Source: Bacillota bacterium (lineage in GTDB: Bacteria; Bacillota; Clostridia; Peptostreptococcales; Anaerovoracaceae). Taken from it: a stretch of DNA of 10,657 nt. Of the stretch, positions 1 through 7,900 are shown one piece after another. A program made the position numbers and the translations under genes. The notes below the pieces were generated by a model, which saw only the letters and a program-made list of their open reading frames with translations, did no database searches and had not been told where the DNA came from. Location of the stretch: NCBI GenBank assembly GCA_023415235.1, contig JAEZLP010000029.1:1-10657 (forward strand). The letters run 5' to 3'. The stretch's first letter is position 1. Each line of letters starts with the position of its first letter.

Positions 1-20
1 CTATTTCTATCATTAGTCAT
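1..20 (-). CDS. 5' end of a divergent gene, product unknown (partial)
   Basis: Reading leftward, an ATG at 20-18 opens a frame M-T-N-D-R-N that runs off the window edge. An AAAAGGAG ribosome binding site lies at 38-31, 10 nt before the ATG, and an extended -10 promoter lies further upstream. These three signals support a real start. Six residues do not allow any product call. The alternative is a chance ATG beside a chance purine run; the sequence left of the window would decide. Confidence 0.42.
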
Positions 21-75
21 TTTTAAAATTCTCCTTTTGGTTTCTTATTGTGCAATTGTGACAGATCGCACTCTA

Positions 76-84
76 ATTATATCA
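76..84 (-). promoter_or_regulatory. Extended -10 promoter of the divergent left-edge gene
   Basis: On the minus strand the sequence is TGATATAAT, a TG-N-TATAAT extended -10 with a perfect hexamer. No convincing -35 is visible 17 bp upstream, which extended -10 promoters tolerate. It lies about 50 bp before the GGAG/ATG pair of the left-edge gene. The -10 overlaps a copy of the 10-mer GCACTCTAAT (68-77), which recurs inside the CIRCE element (170-179). Confidence 0.45.
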
Positions 85-122
85 AAAGGAGTTTTTTTCT
101 CAGCATCGCTTCGCTTCCACAG

Positions 123-147
123 AACCACCGGCATAGCCGGAGGTTTT
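123..147 (+). terminator. GC-rich hairpin, terminator-like or transposon-derived
   Basis: AACC-A-CCGGC at 123-132 pairs with GCCGG-A-GGTT at 136-145 around an ATA loop with one A/A mismatch, followed by TTTT. It could be an intrinsic terminator, but no plus-strand gene is seen upstream in the window. Clostridial IS200/IS605-type elements and their relics carry similar CCGGC/GCCGG end palindromes, so a transposon scar is the alternative. No transposase is present here. Confidence 0.35.
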
Positions 148-166
148 CATATACAAACAATAAAAA

Positions 167-193
167 TTAGCACTCTAATGGAGAGAGTGCTAA
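167..193. promoter_or_regulatory. CIRCE operator (HrcA binding site)
   Basis: A perfect 9-9-9 inverted repeat, TTAGCACTC-N9-GAGTGCTAA, matches the CIRCE consensus in all 18 arm positions. The outermost A/T pair (166/194) extends it to 10 bp. CIRCE is bound by the repressor HrcA, which dissociates during heat shock. It lies 137 bp before the clpB ATG and just upstream of the candidate -35 region, so a bound repressor could hinder RNA polymerase. Confidence 0.96.
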
Positions 194-198
194 TTATT

Positions 199-230
199 TT
201 GTTTATTTATTTACGGCAGTGGTATATAAT
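199..230 (+). promoter_or_regulatory. Candidate clpB promoter
   Basis: A perfect TATAAT lies at 225-230. The -35 is poor: TTTATT at 202-207 with 17-bp spacing, or TTGTTT at 199-204 with 20-bp spacing. Read one step to the left, TGGTATATA (220-228) is also an extended -10. Transcription would start near 237 and give a leader of about 95 nt. The -35 begins within 10 bp of the CIRCE repeat. Confidence 0.55.
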
Positions 231-258
231 AAAATGTACAGTTGATACTGCTGCTTTT

Positions 259-329
259 AGCGAAGGTGATTTGTAGCCGGAAACACCTTTGCTTGAATTT
301 AAGGATTAGAACGGCAAGGGGGGTGTTTC
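259..329 (+). promoter_or_regulatory. clpB leader with two mutually exclusive hairpins over the RBS
   Basis: Fold 1 pairs AGCGAAGGTG (259-268) with CACCTTTGCT (284-293): ten pairs, one of them G-U. Fold 2 pairs GAAACACC (280-287) with GGTGTTTC (322-329). It continues with UUGC (289-292) against GCAA (314-317) around a bulged G-run. Fold 2 buries the Shine-Dalgarno AAGGGGGG (316-323) and ends one base before the ATG. Both folds need 284-292, so they exclude each other. This is a plausible RNA thermometer or switch, but it was read by eye with no energy calculation. Confidence 0.5.
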
Positions 330-330
330 T

Positions 331-2913
331 ATGAATTTTGAAAGGTTTACACAAAATGCTCAGTCTGCGATTATGGACTGCCAGAATATAGGGGTACAGG
401 AAGGCCATCAGCAGCTGGATGGGGAACATCTTCATCTGGCTTTGATGCTCCAGCAGGACGGTTTAATTCCAAAGCTCGTGGGATTTATGGGCGTGAATAC
501 GGGGGAGATCGTCGGGGAGCTTCAGGGTGAAATCGAGAAGCTGCCCAAGGTTCAGGGCGGCAACGACAATATGTATACCACCAGGCGCCTGAATCAGATT
601 TTATTGAATGCAGAAAAAATAGCTTCAGATTTTAAAGACGAATATGTGAGCGTGGAGCACATCTATCTCGCGCTTTTAGATGAGAAAAATACGCCATCCG
701 GCAGGATCTTCCGAAAGCACAACATTACAAAGGACGGCTTCCTTCTAGCTCTGTCAAAGGTAAGGGGGAACCAGAGAGTTACTAGTCAGAATCCCGAGGA
801 AAACTATGATGCGCTGAACAAGTATGGCCGGGATCTGGTGCAGCAGGCGAGAGAAGGGAAACTGGATCCGGTCATCGGCAGAGACTCTGAAATTCGACAT
901 ACGATACAGATCCTGTCAAGGCGTACAAAGAACAATCCTGTACTGATCGGCGAGCCGGGAGTCGGAAAAACTGCAGTGGTGGAAGGGCTGGCTCAGAGAA
1001 TTTTAAACGGCGACGTGCCGGAAGGACTGAAGGACAAGACGATCTATGCGCTGGATATGGGTGCCTTGATCGCAGGGGCAAAATTCAGGGGAGAATTTGA
1101 AGAGCGTCTAAAATCCGTATTAAACGAAATAGAAAAATCAGAGGGCAGGATCATCCTGTTTATCGATGAGATACACAATATTGTGGGAGCCGGAAAAGTG
1201 GAGGGCTCCATGGACGCGGGAAATCTTCTGAAGCCGAAGCTGGCCAGAGGAGAGCTACACTGCATTGGCGCTACCACATTGGATGAATACAGAAAAAATA
1301 TCGAGAAGGACGCTGCGCTGGAACGAAGGTTTCAGAAGATTTTAGTGGAGCAGCCGACGGTGGAGGATACGATTTCCATTTTGAGAGGGTTGAAAGAACG
1401 GTTTGAGATCCATCATGGCGTCCGAATCACCGACAATGCGCTTATCGCTTGCGCTACCCTGTCGGATCGATACATCAGCGATCGTTTCCTGCCGGATAAG
1501 GCCATCGACCTGATGGATGAAGCTGCGTCCAAGATTCGTACCGAGATCGACAGCATGCCTGCCGAATTGGATGAAATCGCAAGAAAGATCATGCAGCTGG
1601 AAATCGAGAAACAGGCCTTGGGCAAGGAAACGGACAGTGGCTCCAAGTCAAGGCTGGACAATATAGAAAAGGAACTGTCGGAGCTGAAGGAGCAGAATTC
1701 CGCCATGAGAGCCCAATGGGAACAGGAGAAAAAAGCCATCGTGGAGCTCAAGGGCACAAAGCAGCAGATCGAGGAAGTTAAGCTTCAGATCGAGGATGCG
1801 GAAAGAAAGTATGATCTTGAAAAGCTTGCGAAATTGAAATACGGCACTCTGCCCGAACTGGAAAAGAAGCTGGAATCCGAGATGGAGCTCACCGAAGTCG
1901 CAAAGGAAAAGCGGCTGCTGAAGGAGGAGGTTACGGAAGAGGAAATTGCCGAAGTAGTTTCCAAGTGGACCGGCATCCCGGTAAGCAGACTGGTGGAGGC
2001 GGAAAAGGAAAAGCTGCTCCGCTTGGGCGAAGTGCTCCATGAGAGAGTCATCGGTCAGGATGACGCGGTCACCGCGGTAGCGGAAGCAGTGCTGAGGGCT
2101 AGAGCAGGTCTTAAGGATCCCGGCAAGCCCATCGGCTCCTTTATCTTCCTTGGTCCGACCGGCGTAGGAAAGACTGAGCTGGCAAAAGCGCTATCGGAAG
2201 CGCTTTTCGATACGGAGAAAAACATGATCCGGATCGACATGTCCGAATATATGGAAAAGCATTCTGTATCCAGGCTTGTGGGAGCGCCCCCGGGCTACGT
2301 GGGCTATGACGAGGGAGGGCAGCTCACCGAAGCGGTGAGAAGAAGACCCTACAGTGTTATCCTCTTTGATGAGATCGAGAAAGCCCATCCGGATGTATTC
2401 AACATTCTGCTCCAGCTTTTGGATGACGGCAGATTGACTGATAATCAGGGCCGAACCGTAGACTTCAAGAACACCATCGTTATTATGACCTCAAACATCG
2501 GAAGCCCGTATCTCATTGAAAATATCAGGCCGGACGGGACCATCCCGGAAGAGGTGAAGGAGACGGTGGAAAATGAAATGAAAAGGCATTTCAGGCCGGA
2601 ATTTCTGAACCGGATAGACGATGTGGTGATCTTCTCGCCGCTGACGGAAGAGCAGATCATGAAGATCATCGATATGGCCATGGTGCATATTCAGCAAAAG
2701 CTGCAGGAAAGAAACATCACGGTGACTCTTACCGATTCGACCAAGCGTTATATCGCCGAAGAGGCGTATTCTCCGGCATATGGGGCCAGGCCGGTCAAGA
2801 GATACCTGCAGAAGCACATCGAAACGGAAATTGCTTCTAAGATTATACGAGGCGAGGTCCGGGACGGGGAAAACATTATCATCGACCTTAACCACAATGG
2901 ATTAAGCTTTTAA
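331..2913 (+). CDS. clpB: ATP-dependent chaperone ClpB (Hsp100 disaggregase)
   Basis: A full-length 860-residue ClpB, within the family's usual 850-870. It is a cytosolic hexameric AAA+ disaggregase that threads aggregated proteins through its pore together with the DnaK system. The N-domain covers about residues 1-150. NBD1 has Walker A GEPGVGKT at 207-214, pore loop AKFRGEFEERLK and Walker B IILFIDE at 274-280. A long Glu/Lys-rich coiled-coil middle domain (about 410-530) distinguishes ClpB from ClpA and ClpX. NBD2 has Walker A GPTGVGKT at 608-615, pore loop YVGYDEGG, Walker B VILFDE at 676-681 and sensor-2 GARPVKR near the end. The ATG follows a purine-rich RBS (AAGGGGGG, 7-nt gap). Control by HrcA is expected from the CIRCE element. 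It appears monocistronic, since a terminator follows. Confidence 0.98.
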   Translation: MNFERFTQNAQSAIMDCQNIGVQEGHQQLDGEHLHLALMLQQDGLIPKLVGFMGVNTGEIVGELQGEIEKLPKVQGGNDNMYTTRRLNQILLNAEKIASDFKDEYVSVEHIYLALLDEKNTPSGRIFRKHNITKDGFLLALSKVRGNQRVTSQNPEENYDALNKYGRDLVQQAREGKLDPVIGRDSEIRHTIQILSRRTKNNPVLIGEPGVGKTAVVEGLAQRILNGDVPEGLKDKTIYALDMGALIAGAKFRGEFEERLKSVLNEIEKSEGRIILFIDEIHNIVGAGKVEGSMDAGNLLKPKLARGELHCIGATTLDEYRKNIEKDAALERRFQKILVEQPTVEDTISILRGLKERFEIHHGVRITDNALIACATLSDRYISDRFLPDKAIDLMDEAASKIRTEIDSMPAELDEIARKIMQLEIEKQALGKETDSGSKSRLDNIEKELSELKEQNSAMRAQWEQEKKAIVELKGTKQQIEEVKLQIEDAERKYDLEKLAKLKYGTLPELEKKLESEMELTEVAKEKRLLKEEVTEEEIAEVVSKWTGIPVSRLVEAEKEKLLRLGEVLHERVIGQDDAVTAVAEAVLRARAGLKDPGKPIGSFIFLGPTGVGKTELAKALSEALFDTEKNMIRIDMSEYMEKHSVSRLVGAPPGYVGYDEGGQLTEAVRRRPYSVILFDEIEKAHPDVFNILLQLLDDGRLTDNQGRTVDFKNTIVIMTSNIGSPYLIENIRPDGTIPEEVKETVENEMKRHFRPEFLNRIDDVVIFSPLTEEQIMKIIDMAMVHIQQKLQERNITVTLTDSTKRYIAEEAYSPAYGARPVKRYLQKHIETEIASKIIRGEVRDGENIIIDLNHNGLSF

Positions 2914-2951
2914 TGAGCGGAGCCGTTTTGATGCTGGTAAAACATAAAACA

Positions 2952-2985
2952 GGACAGGAAGTGTTGCTTCCTGTCCCATTTTAAT
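2952..2985. terminator. Bidirectional intrinsic terminator between clpB and gdhA
   Basis: GGACAGGAAG (2952-2961) pairs perfectly with CTTCCTGTCC (2967-2976) around a 5-nt loop. Rightward it is followed by CATTTTAATT. Leftward, for gdhA, it is followed by TGTTTTATGTTTTA. The two genes converge here, so one hairpin probably serves both. Confidence 0.8.
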
Positions 2986-3020
2986 TGAGTTGGTTTATAT
3001 GGTTGTGGTTGTATTAAGGT

Positions 3021-4355
3021 TTAGATTACTCCCTGAGCGTACATAGCTTTTGCTACCTTGAGGAATCCGGCAATGTTAGCTCCGGCTACATAATTGCCAG
3101 GCATGCCATATTCCTTGGAAGCGCTGTCGCAAGCTGCGAAAATCTTGGTCATGATGTCGTCAAGCTTCTGATCAACTTCTTCGAAGGACCATTCCATTCT
3201 CATGCTGTTCTGGGACATTTCCAGAGCAGAAGTAGCAACGCCACCGGCATTTGCGGCCTTAGCAGGACCAACGAGAACGCCCTTGGACAGGAAGTACTTG
3301 ACTGCTTCGTTTGTGCAAGGCATGTTAGCGCCTTCGCCTACTGCATAACATCCGTTTTCAACAAGCTTTTTGGCTTTTGCTTCATCGATATCATTCTGAG
3401 TGGAGCAGGGGAGAGCGATGTCGCACTTAACATCCCATACTGAACCGCCATCAACATATTTCGCATTTGTGCGGGTCTTGACATATTCGCTGATTCTCTT
3501 TCTCTCAACTTCTTTAATCTGCTGAACCAGTGCAACGTCGATGCCGTCTTCGTCAACAACATATCCGTTGGAGTCAGATACGACTACAACCTTAGCGCCA
3601 TAGGACTGAGCCTTTTCACAAGCATAGATCGCTACATTTCCGGAACCGGAAATTACGACTCTCTGATCCTTGAAGCTCTTTCCATTTGCTTTCAGCATTT
3701 CTCTTGTGAAGTAGATCAGTCCGTAACCGGTAGCCTGGGTTCTTGCTAATGATCCTCCCCAGCCGATTCCTTTTCCTGTCAATACTCCGGTGAACTCATT
3801 TCTGATTCTTCTGTACTGTCCATACATATAACCGATTTCTCTTCCGCCTACGCCGATATCGCCTGCCGGTACGTCAGTGTCAGCACCGATATGCTTGCAA
3901 AGCTCGGTCATGAAGCTCTGACAAAATCTCATGACTTCATTGTCGGACTTTCCTTTTGGATCAAAGTCTGATCCGCCTTTGCCGCCGCCGATAGGAAGGG
4001 TAGTAAGAGAATTCTTGAAAATCTGCTCGAAGCCGAGGAACTTGATGATTCCGAGGTAAACAGAAGGATGGAAACGAAGTCCTCCCTTATACGGTCCGAT
4101 TGCACTGTTAAACTGCACTCTGAAACCTCTGTTAACCTGAACTTTACCGTTGTCATCAACCCAGGGAACTCTGAACATGATCTGTCTTTCAGGCTCAAGG
4201 AGTCTTTCAACGATACCGGCTTCAACCCACTGAGGATTCTTTTCCAATACAGGAGCGATACTTTCAAGAACTTCTTCTACCGCCTGATGGAATTCTGCTT
4301 CGCCAGGATTTCTTTTTTTAACGTCGTCTAAATACTTCTGTACATTAATTGACAT
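3021..4355 (-). CDS. gdhA: Glutamate dehydrogenase, GdhA type, probably NADP-dependent
   Basis: A 444-residue hexameric-type glutamate dehydrogenase that interconverts 2-oxoglutarate plus ammonium and glutamate. The length is normal for the GdhA branch, and the N-terminal helical extension (about 1-55) fits it. Substrate residues are in place: K90 in GPYKGG, K114, catalytic K126 in GGGKGG, and D166 in VPAGDIGVG. These sit one position from the Clostridium symbiosum enzyme numbering. The Rossmann motif is GSGNVA (237-242). The second strand ends VSDSNGYV, closer to the SDS-type loop of NADP enzymes such as E. coli GdhA than to the Gly-Pro-Asp loop of the NAD enzyme; this cofactor call is inference. 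GAGGAG lies 7 nt before the ATG. A promoter lies about 70 bp upstream, so it is probably its own transcription unit. Confidence 0.96.
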   Translation of the reverse strand: MSINVQKYLDDVKKRNPGEAEFHQAVEEVLESIAPVLEKNPQWVEAGIVERLLEPERQIMFRVPWVDDNGKVQVNRGFRVQFNSAIGPYKGGLRFHPSVYLGIIKFLGFEQIFKNSLTTLPIGGGKGGSDFDPKGKSDNEVMRFCQSFMTELCKHIGADTDVPAGDIGVGGREIGYMYGQYRRIRNEFTGVLTGKGIGWGGSLARTQATGYGLIYFTREMLKANGKSFKDQRVVISGSGNVAIYACEKAQSYGAKVVVVSDSNGYVVDEDGIDVALVQQIKEVERKRISEYVKTRTNAKYVDGGSVWDVKCDIALPCSTQNDIDEAKAKKLVENGCYAVGEGANMPCTNEAVKYFLSKGVLVGPAKAANAGGVATSALEMSQNSMRMEWSFEEVDQKLDDIMTKIFAACDSASKEYGMPGNYVAGANIAGFLKVAKAMYAQGVI

Positions 4356-4422
4356 TTTTTTACTCCTCTTTCTTATTTATAATTTGGGATATGTAATAAA
4401 AAGTAAGTTTTCTTTCACCCTT

Positions 4423-4451
4423 AACATAACATAACCCCAAAAAGGAGTCAA
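4423..4451 (-). promoter_or_regulatory. Candidate gdhA promoter
   Basis: On the minus strand TTGACT (4451-4446), a 17-bp spacer and TATGTT (4428-4423) lie 68 bp before the gdhA ATG, giving a leader of about 60 nt. A second candidate just upstream, TTACAA-N17-TATAAT (4482-4454), has a perfect -10 but a poor -35. Confidence 0.5.
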
Positions 4452-4612
4452 TAATTATAAAGCTATTTTGACAAAGTTGTAATATTCTGAAAACGAGCAA
4501 TACCAAGCATTTCAGCCTGTATACTTTATACATAGGGTCATACTGCCCCGGTTTTTCACAGAAAAAACGAGTCGATTTCCGAGAAATTGACATCTTTTCG
4601 AAAAGGCAAATA

Positions 4613-4676
4613 AATGTAATAAATTTACATTCGTATAATTATGCCGAAAAGTAGAATGTAAAAAACTGTAATTACA
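4613..4676. promoter_or_regulatory. TGTAA-type palindromes in the spacer upstream of gdhA
   Basis: AATGTAA-TAAAT-TTACATT (4613-4631) is a perfect 7-5-7 inverted repeat. A further AATGTAA lies at 4655-4661 and a perfect 10-bp palindrome TGTAATTACA at 4667-4676. They sit about 160-250 bp upstream of the gdhA promoter and could be operator sites. The surrounding 4460-4735 holds no gene that I can see. Confidence 0.35.
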
Positions 4677-4758
4677 CAGTATGGATACCGAAAGGCTTGA
4701 AAGCTATAACAAGATGGTATGAACACAAAAACCGGGAGATTTAAAGCATAAATCAAAT

Positions 4759-4824
4759 GGTTTAAATCGAAAAAACGGAAGGTTTAAATCAAAAAAACGG
4801 AAGATTTGAATCAAAAAAGCGGAA
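4759..4824. repeat. Three tandem 22-bp repeats abutting a terminator
   Basis: Units at 4759-4780, 4781-4802 and 4803-4824 are exactly 22 bp each. They share GG/GA-TTT-A/G-AATC, an A-run, then GCGGAA or ACGGAA. Units 1 and 2 differ at one position and unit 3 at four. The third unit ends inside the left arm of the terminator hairpin. A decayed copy may lie at about 4738-4758. In minus-strand RNA each unit reads as UUCCG followed by a U-run, repeating the tail of the terminator. Confidence 0.85.
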
Positions 4825-4856
4825 CCCCGATGATCATTCAACCATCGGGGTTCCGC
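4813..4856 (-). terminator. Strong intrinsic terminator of the ATP-grasp/nucleotidyltransferase gene
   Basis: A perfect 14-bp stem, GCGGAACCCCGATG (4819-4832) with its complement (4843-4856), encloses a 10-nt loop. On the minus strand it is followed at once by six T residues (4818-4813). It lies about 50 bp past the stop codon. The plus-strand side has no T-run, so the direction is clear. Confidence 0.92.
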
Positions 4857-4908
4857 CGGTAATATTTAATGAGGTATTGTCTGTCTGTCAGCTGTATGCT
4901 GTTTCCTG

Positions 4909-7900
4909 TCAATTGTCGCGGAGTCTCAGCGCAACGGCGGGATCGTAAACGGAATTGATCTTGGAAGCATAGGAGTCTTTATTTTCAATATCCCGATCCG
5001 TAACGAAATGAACGTCGAGAAGTCCGTCGGACCGGTATCCTGTTTTGAGATAGTTGATCTCCGATAATGACTGGCTCCAGCCGTCAAGCCATGTAACAAG
5101 CTGCTGCTTTTGTTCCTCTGTCCCGTCAAAATGGATCAGCAGGTCAATATCGCTGTTCAGTCTTGCAGTGCAGGAGCTTGTGCTTCCGAAGAGATAGATT
5201 CCCTTTACGGAGTATGCCTTCATATCGATGAGAGCTGCTATCTTTTCGGCCATATAATAACGCCATTTCCATCCTTCGCTGTCCGTAGGATCGTTTTTGT
5301 ACTCATACTCGTCAATGAAGCTTAATTGCTGTCTGCGGTTCGGACCCTGGGGCTGCTCCAGAAATGCCACTGCCTTTTCCAAATCTGCGTTCATGAGTAT
5401 GACCAGTTCTTTTTTAAAGTAGTTTTCTGAAATGTTGATTACCTTGATGACATTGGAAAGATCCGCATAATCAGGAAGCAGAGTCTCAAGGGCATTTGTA
5501 TTTCTATCAAAGAATGCTGTTTTAAACACGATTCCATCATCCTCAGGATAAAGGGGAAGATACTTGATATTCGCTTCGACCAGGTCCTGGAAGAAATGCG
5601 TGCCAAAGGACAGTTCGGGCTGATGCTTTGACTTTTTTTTCGCGATTTCTATGAGCATGGCGGTATTGCTGATATCAGAATAAGTGACCTGCACTCCCAG
5701 CTTGATGTCGCCTCGGCTGCCCCAGCGTCCCGGCCCCATCAGGATAAAGCTTTTACGGTAAAGGATTCGATTCAGTTCGCTGACGGCGTTTCCTACTCTG
5801 ACCAGGTCTTGATGGCTCTCCAGCATGCCGTATTCATCCGGATCGACGTAGACCACAGTCTTGATGCCTGTAACCTTTCCATTGGAGACATACTTGTTGG
5901 CTGTGAATACGACATTTTGCGCCGGTATTTCCGATGGGATGGCTACAGGAAGGTTATCCCTGCTCTTGCTTTGCGGACGGCACTGGAGAATGTAAAAATC
6001 CTCGCCGTCGCATGCAAATTCGACGTCAACAGGAAATCCCAGCTTTTCTGCCAGAATGGTCATTATCCTTTGGATATGTGAAACAACGGGAGTATTGTTG
6101 ATCAATCCGTCAAAGGTGATCACAATGTCGTCGCTTTCCGCGTTATGGCGATATTTGTTGTACTCCGTTACGATATCGTCATTCAGTATGGAGGCCACAT
6201 GGTTCAGGTAGGGGATATCGGCTCCGTATTCCTCAACCATCTCTGAAATAGGAATGGTAACAAACTGGTTGTTTACCATGTCAAGCACATCCATCATCTG
6301 AGGAGAGTACTTTTTCATTTCCTGAGGCACGTAGTTGACCCGGAGCTTTGGCTGTCCAGGTGAGATCAGGATGGGGAAGTCATCGCCCACACGGTCGACT
6401 GCCCGCGTTCCGAGTCCCATAACCAGTCTAAGGAGCCCATCCTCCCGTTTGATGCGCGGGGACCAGCGAAATTCGTTATTGCTGAAGGCTACGCCCGCAT
6501 AAAGAGGGAAGTAATAGGGCCCGATCCGGCGACCTACAACCTCCTGAATCATAACTCCCATTTGCTCGGAATAATCCAGAAGCCCGTGCTCTTTTCTATA
6601 TTGTATGGAATCCGGACTGAACATGGAGGAGTATACCTCCAGAATTCCGTCAATCAGGCTGTTCATTCGTTCTGCCTTGGTTCCGGTATTGGTTACGAAC
6701 AGGCTTTTGTATTTACCGGAAAATGCTGTGTTTCTCTGATCCTCCAACAGGCTTGAAGAGCGTACGATCAATGGTTTCCCTTCGCTCTGGTCAAGAATTT
6801 GATTCAACTCGCTTATGATATAGGGGGACAGATGACCATTCTTTACGGAATGAATCAGCTTCGGATAGCTGACTCTGATCTCCAGCATATCTCGGTATTT
6901 ATGTTCGTTCAGTTCGTCCAGATGGTTGTCGTGGAGGAAATTCTCCAATTCATCTGCGGCGATATACCAGGTTTTCACCATTTTGATATTATTGAATTCA
7001 GGATTGTTATCTATCAGATTATGAATGATCTTATTTGCAAGGAAAAAGCCCGTGGCTTTGCCGCCGATTTTGCCCATGCTTTTCGGAGAGCAGATGATGT
7101 TTTCCAAGAGCTCGCTGAAATCGGATACGCAGAGGTATCTCCTTGCATTTTCAATCATTTTTGAGTTGTCGGTTAAAAATCTTCTCACCAATTCCACGAT
7201 CAGCCAGCGTTTTGTGGCTTTGCTGGCCGTATCAGTTTTTACCGCTTTGAGGTATTGGATTAAAGCGTTGCGAATGTCCTTTACATCGGAATTCTTTTTA
7301 TCGACCAGCTTGATAAGCTCATAGGTCTTGCCCTGGTAGATCCAGAGATTGATATATTCGAAGATCTGGGAATCCTCCAGTGAATTCTTGGCAACTTGAA
7401 ACACAGAGTTGCTTAATTGGATCACATCAACGTCAGGCATCCTGTGATGGGGGAAATTGATCTCTCCCATATACTCGTACTGTGTCCAATTCATCTCCCT
7501 GTAGATATCGTCAATGCAGGCTCTGTCGTTTTTGGCAAGGAGAGTCAGCATCTTCTCAGACACATGAAGCAGCATGTTATGGTCGGTATTCTGTAGAAAA
7601 ATCAGAATCGCTTCCCAGTTGCTTCTTGATTCCGGCTGCCCCATTTCTTCGTATAGAACCCTATGGGATATTTTATATGCAACGGTGTTCAGGAGCTTCT
7701 GCTCCTCCGGTAAGAAGCTGCTGTTACCTCCATCCGTGTGCTTTTCGTCATATACAGCCGAAATAAAGCCTCTGAGCCGTTCGTTGATCACGATATCGGA
7801 CCGGATTTCATCGGCGTAGCTTTCCGGAAGCGATTTCGCGGCATATAGCTTGTTATCAAAGGTTATGGATACCACACAGGCCCGGACATTGCAGAAGCCT

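Noticed and set aside
37..276. 79-codon plus-strand frame upstream of clpB
   Set aside because: It runs through the divergent promoter, the GC hairpin, CIRCE and the clpB promoter; it has no ribosome binding site and its composition is not protein-like.
1413..1757. Minus-strand frame inside clpB (and the other antisense frames within clpB and the dehydrogenases)
   Set aside because: Shadows of conserved coding sequence on the other strand, with low-complexity Ser/Leu-rich translations and no RBS.
4454..4474. TTGTCA plus TATAAT promoter on the minus strand before gdhA
   Set aside because: The two boxes are separated by only 9 bp; other box pairs with 17-bp spacing nearby are preferred.
4587..4620. 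Plus-strand TTGACA (4587-4592) as a promoter
   Set aside because: There is no good -10 at 16-18 bp and no plus-strand gene downstream.
4613..4631. GlnR/TnrA box (TGTNA-N7-TNACA)
   Set aside because: The halves match (TGTAA, TTACA) but the spacer is 5 bp, not 7, so it does not fit the consensus.
4759..4824. CRISPR-like array
   Set aside because: The 22-bp units are contiguous with no spacers and lean on a terminator; no cas genes are present.
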